NCBI RefSeq assembly: GCF_017355875.1
Contig: NZ_JAFEWC010000001.1
Coordinates: 1,302,001-1,366,000, forward strand
Length of the DNA: 64,000 nucleotides
Direction of reading: 5' to 3'
DNA from: Aridibaculum aurantiacum
GTDB taxonomy: Bacteria; Bacteroidota; Bacteroidia; Chitinophagales; Chitinophagaceae
Of this stretch, positions 33,656 to 40,974 are shown piece by piece; within the stretch, counting starts at the first letter, position 1, and each line of letters begins with the position of its first letter. The position numbers and the translations under genes were made by a program. Below the pieces are notes generated by a model, which was not told the origin of the DNA, ran no database searches, and saw only the letters and a list, made by a program, of their open reading frames with translations.

Positions 33656-34840
33656 ATGGCTGCCAGAACTGATCAATTTCAATCTCCTGATTATTATCTA
33701 CTAGATGAACTGCTTACTGAAGAGCAACGCATGGTGCGTGAAAGTGTGCGCAACTACGTGAAGAAGGAGATCTCACCAATCATTGAAGACTATGCGCAAA
33801 GGGCGGAGTTCCCTGAGCAGATAGTAAAGCAGATGGGAGAGATTGGTGTGTTTGGACCGACCATACCTGTGGAGTATGGCGGCGGTGGTATGGATTACAT
33901 TAGCTATGGCCTGATGATGCAGGAGCTGGAGCGTGGTGATAGTGGTGTACGTAGCACTGCATCTGTACAGGGATCGCTGGTGATGTACCCGATATATGCG
34001 TATGGCAGCGAAGAGCAAAAGATGAAGTACCTGCCAAAACTGGGAAGTGGCGAATGGTTGGGATGCTTCGGACTGACCGAGCCTGATCATGGGAGTAATC
34101 CTGCCGGCATGTTGAGCAACATTAAAGATGCAGGTGATCATTATATATTGAACGGAGCTAAGATGTGGATCAGCAATGCGCCTTATGCGCAGGTGGCTGT
34201 AGTGTGGGCAAAGGATGAAGCGGGTGATATTCGTGGAATGATACTGGAGCGTGGATGGGAAGGTTTCAGCACACCCACTACGCATGGTAAATGGAGCCTT
34301 CGTGCCAGCGCTACAGGCGAGTTGGTGTTTGATAATGTGAAGGTGCCTAAGGAGAATGTGTTCCCAAATGTAAAGGGACTGAAAGGGCCGCTTGGTTGCC
34401 TGAGTAAAGCACGCTATGGTATATCGTGGGGCGCATTGGGTGCAGCAATGGACTGCTATGATACTGCGCTACGTTATAGTAAAGAGCGTGTGCAGTTTGA
34501 TCGACCGATAGGCGGGTTTCAATTGCAGCAAAAGAAGCTGGCAGAAATGATAACTGAGATAACCAAAGCGCAGCTGATGGTATGGAGACTTGGTACATTG
34601 ATGAACGAAGGAAGAGCTACACCGCAGCAGATCTCGATGGCGAAGCGCAACAGCTGCGAAATAGCTACTAACATAGCCCGCGATGCAAGGCAGATGCTGG
34701 GCGGCATGGGCATCACAGGCGAGTACAGCATCATGCGCCATATGATGAACCTGGAAAGCGTGATAACTTATGAAGGAACGCACGATGTACACCTGCTTAT
34801 TACAGGCATGGATGTAACAGGATTAAATGCGTTCAAATAA
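33656..34840 (+). CDS. gcdH: Acyl-CoA dehydrogenase, glutaryl-CoA dehydrogenase-like
   Basis: Encodes 394 residues of the FAD acyl-CoA dehydrogenase family. RGDSGVRSTASVQGSLVMYPIY and FGLTEPDHGSNPAGM are closer to glutaryl-CoA dehydrogenase than to medium-chain enzymes, and the catalytic base is the Glu in VITYEGTHDVHLLITG near residue 370. If correct, it converts glutaryl-CoA to crotonyl-CoA, the exit of lysine and tryptophan catabolism. Specificity cannot be proven by eye. The ATG at 33656 (MAARTDQFQSP) is preferred; an ATG-type extension from 33566 overlaps a dispersed repeat. Followed by the 95-bp repeat array. Confidence 0.85.
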   Translation: MAARTDQFQSPDYYLLDELLTEEQRMVRESVRNYVKKEISPIIEDYAQRAEFPEQIVKQMGEIGVFGPTIPVEYGGGGMDYISYGLMMQELERGDSGVRSTASVQGSLVMYPIYAYGSEEQKMKYLPKLGSGEWLGCFGLTEPDHGSNPAGMLSNIKDAGDHYILNGAKMWISNAPYAQVAVVWAKDEAGDIRGMILERGWEGFSTPTTHGKWSLRASATGELVFDNVKVPKENVFPNVKGLKGPLGCLSKARYGISWGALGAAMDCYDTALRYSKERVQFDRPIGGFQLQQKKLAEMITEITKAQLMVWRLGTLMNEGRATPQQISMAKRNSCEIATNIARDARQMLGGMGITGEYSIMRHMMNLESVITYEGTHDVHLLITGMDVTGLNAFK

Positions 34841-34849
34841 GGTTTATTT

Positions 34850-35350
34850 TTCAACACATAGTGACATAGGAGGTTAGGGAACAGTAGGGAAATCATTTGC
34901 TATGCGTTCTACTGTTTCTATAATCCTATGTGTTCCAATTCTTGTTCAACACATAGAGACATAGGAGGATAGGGAACAATAGGCAAAACAATTTGTATGT
35001 GTTCTACTGTTTCTATTATCCTATGTGTTCAACTTTTCGTTCAATACATAGTGACATAGGAGGTTAGGGAACAATAGGCAAATCAATCTGTATGCGTTCT
35101 ACTGTTTCTATGATCCTATGTGTTCCAATTCTTGTTCAACACATAGAGACATAGGAGGATAGGGAACAATAGGCAAAACAATTTGTATGTGTTCTACTGT
35201 TTCTATTATCCTATGTGTTCAACTTTTCGTTCAATACATAGTGACATAGGAGGTTAGGGAACAATAGGCAAATCAATCTGTATGCGTTCTACTGTTTCTA
35301 TGATCCTATGTGTTCCAATTCTTGTTCAATACATAGAGACATAGGAGGAT
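34850..35350 (+). repeat. 95-bp tandem repeat array, five full units
   Basis: Units begin at 34850, 34945, 35040, 35135, 35230 and 35325, an exact 95-base spacing. Each begins TTCAACACATAG or TTCAATACATAG and ends with CTATGTGTTC, so the ends of a unit are complementary and can form a stem. Units 2+3 and 4+5 are identical as a 190-bp block; two subtypes alternate. The sixth unit breaks down after about 40 bases. No open frame runs through it. A degraded closing arm with CTCTATGTGTTCAC lies at 35445-35465. Confidence 0.9.
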
Positions 35351-35541
35351 AGGGAACAGTAGGTCTTCAATGACCTGTTTCAATTGATTATTTATGGTGG
35401 ATTTGGAAAGTGTTTCTACCATGATTTCTATATGTTCTATTGTCTCTATGTCTCTATGTGTTCACAAAGTTGTTCAACAAAGAAGCTGCATCATTATGAA
35501 ATCAGAAGTTTGATTTTTATCTTGATTCATAAATATTTCTC

Positions 35542-35955
35542 TTGCTTACACAGAAGATCATTGATGACTTAAGCTACAAGGTGATTGGTTGTGCTATTGA
35601 GGTACAGAAATCACTTGGTGCAGGATTGTTAGAATCCGTTTACACTACTTGCCTAAGACATGAACTTACTTTGAAAGGACTACACTTCCGTTCCGAAGTG
35701 TGGGTGCCTATAAAGTACAAGGGCATTGATCTCGATGCTCAGCTACGCCTTGATCTGCTTGTGGAGGATCTGCTTGTGGTGGAAATAAAGGCTGTAGAAA
35801 ACCTACTGAACATTCACGAAGCACAGGTTTTGACTTATATGAAGTTGCTGAAAAAGCCGAAAGGAATCCTGCTGAATTTCTGCTCAACAAACATTTTTAA
35901 TCATGGCCAAAAAACATTTGTAAATGATTATTATGCTGCTTTACCTGATAAATAA
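35542..35955 (+). CDS. GxxExxY protein, copy 2
   Basis: Encodes 137 residues of the GxxExxY family. The motif is GLLESVYTTCLRHEL, and the nuclease-like part reads LDLLVEDLLVVEIKAVENL and EAQVLTYMKLL (D...ExK and Qx3Y). Only about 25% similar by eye to copy 1, so not a recent duplicate. A stop lies 12 bases upstream of the first TTG, and no ATG precedes the conserved TQKIIDDLSYKVIG region, so the TTG at 35542 is taken. It sits directly downstream of the 95-bp array, and a single repeat-end copy follows its stop. Function unknown. Confidence 0.85.
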   Translation: MLTQKIIDDLSYKVIGCAIEVQKSLGAGLLESVYTTCLRHELTLKGLHFRSEVWVPIKYKGIDLDAQLRLDLLVEDLLVVEIKAVENLLNIHEAQVLTYMKLLKKPKGILLNFCSTNIFNHGQKTFVNDYYAALPDK

Positions 35956-36003
35956 TTATCCTATGTTTTCTTGAAAATATCTGTGTATCTATGTGGCTAA
36001 AAT
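35954..36003 (+). repeat. Partial array copy downstream of the GxxExxY gene
   Basis: AATTATCCTATGTTTTC overlaps the GxxExxY stop codon and matches the right end of the 95-bp unit (ATTATCCTATGTGTTC). It is followed by ATCTGTGTATCTATGTGGC, a related sequence. The gene thus has array sequence on both sides. Confidence 0.6.
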
Positions 36004-36012
36004 CAAAACAAC

Positions 36013-36519
36013 ATGAAGCTTTTTTTAATAGGCATGCCTGGTTCTGGCAAGACTTACGCTGCTGAAATATTGAAGAAAAAACTGAAGATACCTGCTTACG
36101 ACCTGGATAGCCTGGTGGAGATGATGGAAGAAAAAACCATCACTGAAATATTTGAAGAAGGTGGAGAAGAGGCCTTCAGAAAAGTGGAAGCTAAAATGTT
36201 GCGCTTATTCAAAGAGAAGAAGAAATTCATTCTAAGCACTGGTGGAGGAACTCCTTGTTTTCATAGCAACATAGACTGGATGAACAAAGAAGGCCAGACC
36301 GTTTGGATAGATGAACCAGTAGAGGTTTTGGCAGAAAGACTTTCAAAAGAGTTGGATCAGCGCCCGTTGCTGAAGGGCAAGAATGAAACTGAACTACGTA
36401 ACTATCTTGAGCAAACACTGGAAGATAGAAAGCCGTACTACGAGCAAGCTTCGCAAAAAGTATCATCTAAAGAATTGGAAGGATCTGGTTATAAAAAATT
36501 AGTAGCTGAATATGCATAG
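36013..36519 (+). CDS. aroK: Shikimate kinase
   Basis: Encodes 168 residues. Phosphorylates shikimate at O3 in aromatic synthesis. P-loop GMPGSGKT (residues 7-14), the shikimate Asp pair in YDLDSLVE, STGGGTPC with the substrate Gly/Arg region, and the lid QRPLLKG with the catalytic Arg. Ends 8 bases inside the next gene (DUF423). The other shikimate gene in the window, aroE, lies far away. Confidence 0.95.
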   Translation: MKLFLIGMPGSGKTYAAEILKKKLKIPAYDLDSLVEMMEEKTITEIFEEGGEEAFRKVEAKMLRLFKEKKKFILSTGGGTPCFHSNIDWMNKEGQTVWIDEPVEVLAERLSKELDQRPLLKGKNETELRNYLEQTLEDRKPYYEQASQKVSSKELEGSGYKKLVAEYA

Positions 36520-36898
36520 CACGTTCATTAAACTGGCAGCTATACTAGGTGCACTTGCTGTTGCCTTAGGTGCTTTTGGTGCCCATGCTTTAAAACAGCG
36601 TGCATCTGAATATGCATTGGACATTTTTGAAACAGGTGTACGTTACCAGTTCTATCATGTGATCGCGTTGCTGGCTGCCGGTATTTTGTTTAGAGAGTTT
36701 GGCAACAAGTGGATGATGTATTCAGGATGGCTATTCGTGATAGGCATGTTGTTGTTTAGCGGAAGCCTGTACTTGCTCACGTATATCAAGATAATCGACA
36801 AGCCCTCGCTTAATTGGATAGGAGCTATAACACCATTAGGTGGAGTGGCTTTTATAGCTGGATGGATATGTTTGTTGATTGGTGTGGGAACAAAATAA
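36512..36898 (+). CDS. DUF423 small membrane protein
   Basis: Encodes 128 residues with four hydrophobic helices. The DUF423 family is recognised from LGALAVALGAFGAHALKQ, FETGVRYQFYHVIALLAAGIL and the end AITPLGGVAFIAGWICLLIG. Function unknown; four-helix inner membrane protein. Its ATG overlaps the aroK stop region by 8 bases, so translation is likely coupled. Confidence 0.92.
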   Translation: MHSTFIKLAAILGALAVALGAFGAHALKQRASEYALDIFETGVRYQFYHVIALLAAGILFREFGNKWMMYSGWLFVIGMLLFSGSLYLLTYIKIIDKPSLNWIGAITPLGGVAFIAGWICLLIGVGTK

Positions 36899-36990
36899 TT
36901 GCCTGTTTAAGTAGTTTCTTCCTGGTTAATTTGAAACATTAACAACATGTGTTGGCATAGTATTATAACTACTGCCAGCAAAATAGTTGA

Positions 36991-37583
36991 ATGAAAAGAT
37001 TGATCACATTAGGAGCTTTGGTATTTGCCATTGCCTGCCAACAACAAACCACTAGTGAGACAACTACAGCAGAAGGTGCACCAGATACAGCAGCCAGGAA
37101 AGTACCGGATATAAGGCTTGAGTTGTTCATCAGCGAGAGAAAAGTGCATGTATTACGCGGTTCAGATACGCTTCGTAGTTATCCTATAGCAGTTGGTAAA
37201 TCAACACATCCTACACCAACAGGAGAATTTAAGATCCACCAGATTGACTGGAACCCTGACTGGACACCACCAGATAGTGACTGGAGCAAGGATGAAGATT
37301 ATACACCGCCGGGTCACAAGGATAATCCAAGGGACGTGTGCGCATCATTTACCAGTCGCCTTATTCCTTGCATGGTACTAAAGACATCAATTCATTAGAC
37401 GAAGCAGAATCACATGGTTCGGTACGGATGGCTAATAATGATATCATTGAATTGGGAAGATTGATAATGGATGAAACAGGAGAGAGTAGACCTGCTGAAT
37501 GGTATGACAGAGTACTGCGTGATTCAACAAAAATGGAAACCATCAAGCTCAGGGACTCTATCCCGTTGATAAATAGAAAATAA
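36991..37583 (+). pseudogene. L,D-transpeptidase (YkuD family) with a frameshift
   Basis: Two frames together give one YkuD-type protein of about 195 residues. Frame 1 (36991-37398) has a lipoprotein-like start MKRLITLGALVFAIAC and LFISERKVHVLRGSDTLRSYPIAVG, PTPTGEFKIHQIDWNP. After about 37330 the frame must shift to continue as VRIIYQSPYSLHGTKDIN and SHGSVRMANNDIIELGRLI (frame of 37338-37583). A single base is missing in CCAAGGGACG. The catalytic motif HG...SHGxxRM is present, but the nucleophilic Cys position is Ser. Either a sequencing error, or a real pseudogene. Confidence 0.8.
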
Positions 37584-37600
37584 AAAAGCATCAATATTGA

Positions 37601-37629
37601 GCGGCTGTCCTTGCAAGGCAGCCGTTTTT
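37601..37629 (+). terminator. Terminator after the L,D-transpeptidase gene
   Basis: CGGCTG and CAGCCG enclose CCTTGCAAGG, itself self-complementary, giving a two-part stem with one bulged T, followed by five T. Confidence 0.8.
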
Positions 37630-37715
37630 ATTTACTAAATGCTGGTTGTTTTATCTCTTTCTGCGTTAACCTGCGTGCGACTTTTATACTTTAGTATCAA
37701 TAAAAAATTACCACT

Positions 37716-38597
37716 ATGGAAATAGGATTTATAGGATTAGGAAACCTTGGAACAGTGATGGTTGACAATCTGCTGGAGCGGGGAAGGCATTTGCATCTTT
37801 ACAACAGGAGTAAGCAGAAATTGAAAGCATATGAAGGCAAAGCCACCATTCATGAATCCATTGCATCGCTTGCTGAAGCGTGCGATATAATTATCAGCAT
37901 CGTATCGGATGATAAAGCTGTAGAGGCAATATCACTGGGTGATGATGGACTGGTGAATAACATGAAAAAAGGAGCTGTGCATGTTTGCTTGAGTACTATA
38001 GCTCCGGCTACATCGGCAAGCCTTCATGAGGCGCATCAGCAGAAGGGTCTAGAATATTTTTCTGCTACCGTTATAGGCAGACCTGAAGTAGCAAAAGCAC
38101 GTAATACAACTGTTTGTATGTCTGGCATCACACAGCATAAAGAAGCGGTAGTAGAAGTCTTAAAAGATCTTGGTGGAAAGAACTTTTACGATTTTGGTGA
38201 AGATGTAAGAAGTGCTGCAGTAATAAAACTCTGCAACAACTTTTTAATATTGGCTGCATTGGAAGCAATGGGCGAAGCCTTTAACCTGGTGGCTAAATCA
38301 GGAGCCGATACAGCAGCTTTTTTCCAGATGATAACAGAAACTTTGTTCAGCGCGCCTATCTATAAGATCTATGGAAAGATAATTGTTGACAAAACATACG
38401 ATACACCTGGTTTCACTTCGCAGTTAGGGTTAAAAGATACAAAGCTGGCGCTGGCCTTAGCGGAAGAAGTTGGTGCTACTGTACCCATTGCTGATGTTGT
38501 GAAAAATCATTTTATCATTAACCACAACCGTGGGAGAAATGGCTACGACTGGACCTCTATCGCAAAGGTGATAGAAGAGGAGAGTAGTAGTTTGTAA
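37716..38597 (+). CDS. NAD(P)-dependent beta-hydroxyacid dehydrogenase family protein
   Basis: Encodes 293 residues of the 6-phosphogluconate/3-hydroxyisobutyrate dehydrogenase family. The Rossmann loop is IGFIGLGNLGTVM (residues 3-15), HVCLSTIAPATSASLHE is the substrate-loop motif, and KLCNNFLILAALEAMGEAF contains the catalytic Lys region (K-x3-N). The second position differs from hydroxyisobutyrate dehydrogenase (STIAPATS rather than STVSP), closer to the GLYR1/succinic-semialdehyde reductase type. Substrate uncertain. Alone, with an ill-defined 195-base gap after it. Confidence 0.88.
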   Translation: MEIGFIGLGNLGTVMVDNLLERGRHLHLYNRSKQKLKAYEGKATIHESIASLAEACDIIISIVSDDKAVEAISLGDDGLVNNMKKGAVHVCLSTIAPATSASLHEAHQQKGLEYFSATVIGRPEVAKARNTTVCMSGITQHKEAVVEVLKDLGGKNFYDFGEDVRSAAVIKLCNNFLILAALEAMGEAFNLVAKSGADTAAFFQMITETLFSAPIYKIYGKIIVDKTYDTPGFTSQLGLKDTKLALALAEEVGATVPIADVVKNHFIINHNRGRNGYDWTSIAKVIEEESSSL

Positions 38598-38792
38598 ACC
38601 TGGATGGGGAAGAAGTTTCCATCTGGTTCAACAGGCTGTTCGTGATCATCCTCGCCTGGCTGTTTATCACAAACTGTAGTAAATCAATGAACAAGAGGAC
38701 CAGGTTGCGCGGAAGAAGTACAGCTGGATGTTGCGGCCCAATACTTGTAAAACTTACATGGAGGAACTTATTTTTCACCAAAAAAGAAGATC

Positions 38793-38987
38793 ATGAGCAA
38801 TAAGAATGAGAAACATTCAGGAAATGTAGGACTAGACGGAACAGTAACAAATAACAAAGGCGAGAGCCAGCAGAATCCACAAAAAGGTGCAATGGGTGTA
38901 AGCAAAAAAGATACAGGTAAAAGGACTAAAGATGAATCACATGGGGCTAAAGAATACGTAGAAAAGAAACAACCAAATAGCATCTAA
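38793..38987 (+). CDS. Small hydrophilic protein, unknown
   Basis: Encodes 64 residues, very rich in K, G, N, S, E and D, without hydrophobic segments (NEKHSGNVGLDGTVTNNKGES, GKRTKDESHGAKEYVEKKQ). No family recognised. Such composition is typical of stress-related disordered proteins (inference). It has a start ATG and ends just before a strong terminator, which argues that it is a real gene. It is convergent with the M56 peptidase gene. Confidence 0.6.
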   Translation: MSNKNEKHSGNVGLDGTVTNNKGESQQNPQKGAMGVSKKDTGKRTKDESHGAKEYVEKKQPNSI

Positions 38988-38993
38988 AACAAC

Positions 38994-39021
38994 AAAAGCC
39001 GGGTAATCACCCGGCTTTTGT
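38994..39021. terminator. Bidirectional terminator between the small gene and the M56 peptidase
   Basis: AAAAGCCGGGT and ACCCGGCTTTT form a perfect 11-bp stem with loop AATC, with T/A runs on both sides. Confidence 0.9.
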
Positions 39022-39037
39022 TTTATTTTAAAAGTAT

Positions 39038-40471
39038 TTACAGGGCCTCTTTCAATGTGATTTCTACTACACCACCTTTTGCTTTATCTCCATGTTTTTT
39101 AGTCGCACTTTCACCCTTCAGAACATTCACTGTCTTGATCGCATCTTTATCAAGTTTGTCTATAGCTTCTTTAGTAGCAGCTTTACCATTGATGAAGTAT
39201 AGAGGTTGATCACCTGCTGAACTGATCACCGTTGCCAAGCCATCAAAATTTTGGTTACCTCCAGATTTCGTGCTGATGATGATAACACCATTCTTACCTT
39301 TCTCACCATACTTTTCTGTAGCATGTTCACCTTTTAGTACATCTATACTATTGATACTTTCAGGTGCCATATCCCGCATCACAGAAGCGTGTGTTTCTTT
39401 GCCATCAACAATATACAGTGGTGGGTTCTTTGTAACTATTTGCTCTTTCCTTTCTCCAAGAGGGCTCTTCTTTTCTGCCTTATTCCTAGCATCTGCTGGC
39501 TTAGGAGAAGTGGCTGAACTACTTTCAGATTTATTACTCGATTTACCTTCGTCTGTAGTGGCCATTTTTTCTTTGATAATGATTTTAGTCTCGGTTTTTT
39601 GTGCTTCAGCATGCTGAACAGAAAGGGTTAATGATATGCCCATGCAGATCATAATAGCCAGCCCGCTGATGCGGCGCAGGTAACTGTATTTCGCGTTATT
39701 TGAAGTGGTGATCATAAATAAACGTCTTTTGATTTGTGATGAAAAAAATGGATTTATCAAGCCATCGAAACCGTTGCTTTTTGTTGGTACCGCCTGCAAG
39801 ATCATTTGTGCAAATGCAGCTCCGTCTTGTGAGCGAATGGCTTTTCGATCGGCAAGAAATTCATGGATGGTATTCAACTCACGCCGCATCAGCCAAAAGA
39901 ATGGGTTCATCCAAAACAGGCATAGCACAATAGATGAGAACATCTTGTCGATGCTATGTTGTTCGCGGATGTGAGTCAACTCGTGGTTCAGCATGCGTTG
40001 GCCATTTTCAGAAGCAGGATCTACATCGTGCCGCCAGAATAGCCAGTTGAAAAAAGAGAAAGGTGCTTCAGATAATTTAGTAACGATCAACTGAACATTA
40101 TTAACCAAAGGCGTAGCAGCATGCTTTCTGTAGATACCAATGATTTTGCCTATACCAAATAGTAGCCTTGCAATAAAGAACAATGAAATTGCTGATCCTA
40201 TCATAGCTGCTATTTGCCAAAAAGATATAGTTTCTTCTGCTACAGGAGCTGAATAGTTCCATGGCATATTATCCATGTAATAAGCAAGGTTCGCGTTTCC
40301 CTCATTTGCTACTACAGGTATGTTTACCAATGGTGCAGCAATAGAGATGGCAATAGCAGCCAGCAGGTAAAAGCGGTTCCACTGGTGGAAGCGTTCGTTG
40401 TACAGGGCTAACCTGTAGTAGCCAAATAACAAGCCCGAACAGCAGATCATTTTGATGAGGTATGCTTCCAT
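39038..40471 (-). CDS. M56 family metallopeptidase (BlaR1-like) with TonB-plug-like C-terminal repeats
   Basis: Encodes 477 residues. Four N-terminal helices (first MEAYLIKMICCSGLLFGYY) surround the zinc motif HELTH (in LNHELTHIREQHS, near residue 163). One further helix (YSLRRISGLAIMICMGISLTLSV) precedes an about 200-residue periplasmic part with K/S-rich linkers and two plug-like repeats: PLYIVDGKETHASVMRDM...IDVLKGEHATEKYG and PLYFINGKAATKEAIDKL...VNVLKGESATKKHG. These resemble the SusC/TonB-receptor plug (inference). In BlaR1 this position holds a beta-lactam sensor. Starts 2 bases after the BlaI-type gene. Confidence 0.93.
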   Translation of the reverse strand: MEAYLIKMICCSGLLFGYYRLALYNERFHQWNRFYLLAAIAISIAAPLVNIPVVANEGNANLAYYMDNMPWNYSAPVAEETISFWQIAAMIGSAISLFFIARLLFGIGKIIGIYRKHAATPLVNNVQLIVTKLSEAPFSFFNWLFWRHDVDPASENGQRMLNHELTHIREQHSIDKMFSSIVLCLFWMNPFFWLMRRELNTIHEFLADRKAIRSQDGAAFAQMILQAVPTKSNGFDGLINPFFSSQIKRRLFMITTSNNAKYSYLRRISGLAIMICMGISLTLSVQHAEAQKTETKIIIKEKMATTDEGKSSNKSESSSATSPKPADARNKAEKKSPLGERKEQIVTKNPPLYIVDGKETHASVMRDMAPESINSIDVLKGEHATEKYGEKGKNGVIIISTKSGGNQNFDGLATVISSAGDQPLYFINGKAATKEAIDKLDKDAIKTVNVLKGESATKKHGDKAKGGVVEITLKEAL

Positions 40472-40473
40472 AG

Positions 40474-40863
40474 CTACTTCTTTTTTAGTTCTTGCAATAG
40501 CATTTCAAGATCAGCGACGCTCAGTTGTTTTTGGTCTACTAAAAATGAAACGGCGTTACTAAACGACCCGTTGAAATAATTAGAAACAAGATTGCCCATT
40601 GTTGCGCGGCTATATTCTTCCTTGCTTACCAGTGCACTGTACAGGTTGTTGCGTCCAACAGCTTCTGCTTGTACAAACCCTTTATCGATCAAGATTTTCA
40701 GGATGGTTGCCACGGTATTACTATGCGGTTGAGGTGCAGGCATGGCTTCTACCACATCTTTCAGGTAAGAATGATCGCGTTGCCATACAGCTTGCATTAC
40801 CTGCTCTTCTGCCTTTGTAAGTCCCCGCTCAATCACTGGGTTCTTCTTGTTACTCTTTTTCAT
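40474..40863 (-). CDS. BlaI/MecI/CopY family transcriptional repressor
   Basis: Encodes 129 residues. The winged-helix part reads LTKAEEQVMQAVWQRDHSYLKDVV and HSNTVATILKILIDKGFVQAEAVGRNNLYSALVSKEEY (recognition helix TVATILKIL), followed by a dimerisation tail. In BlaI systems the repressor is cleaved after the M56 partner senses a signal. The start at 40863 (MKKSNKKNPVIERG) is preferred to the ATG 33 bases earlier. Two dyads at 40906-40941 just upstream are probable operators. The gap to the M56 gene is 2 bases. Confidence 0.95.
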   Translation of the reverse strand: MKKSNKKNPVIERGLTKAEEQVMQAVWQRDHSYLKDVVEAMPAPQPHSNTVATILKILIDKGFVQAEAVGRNNLYSALVSKEEYSRATMGNLVSNYFNGSFSNAVSFLVDQKQLSVADLEMLLQELKKK

Positions 40864-40905
40864 TTGGTACCTCTTAATGTCATCCCGGAATGACAAAACA
40901 AATGT

Positions 40906-40941
40906 AACTAAAAAATTAGTTTGTAAACTATTTTATTAGTT
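40906..40941 (-). promoter_or_regulatory. Double dyad operator upstream of blaI-M56
   Basis: AACTA-N6-TAGTT occurs at 40906-40921 and again at 40926-40941, with centres exactly 20 bases apart (about two helical turns). It lies 43 bases upstream of the repressor start on the transcript side, where a BlaI-type dimer would block transcription. Not found elsewhere in the window by eye. Confidence 0.7.
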
Positions 40942-40974
40942 ATTAAATATTTTCTATAAATGTCGAGCAGGATA

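Noticed and set aside
34850-35350. 95-bp array as a CRISPR
   Set aside because: Units are contiguous and alternate between two near-identical subtypes; there are no unique spacers and no cas genes nearby.
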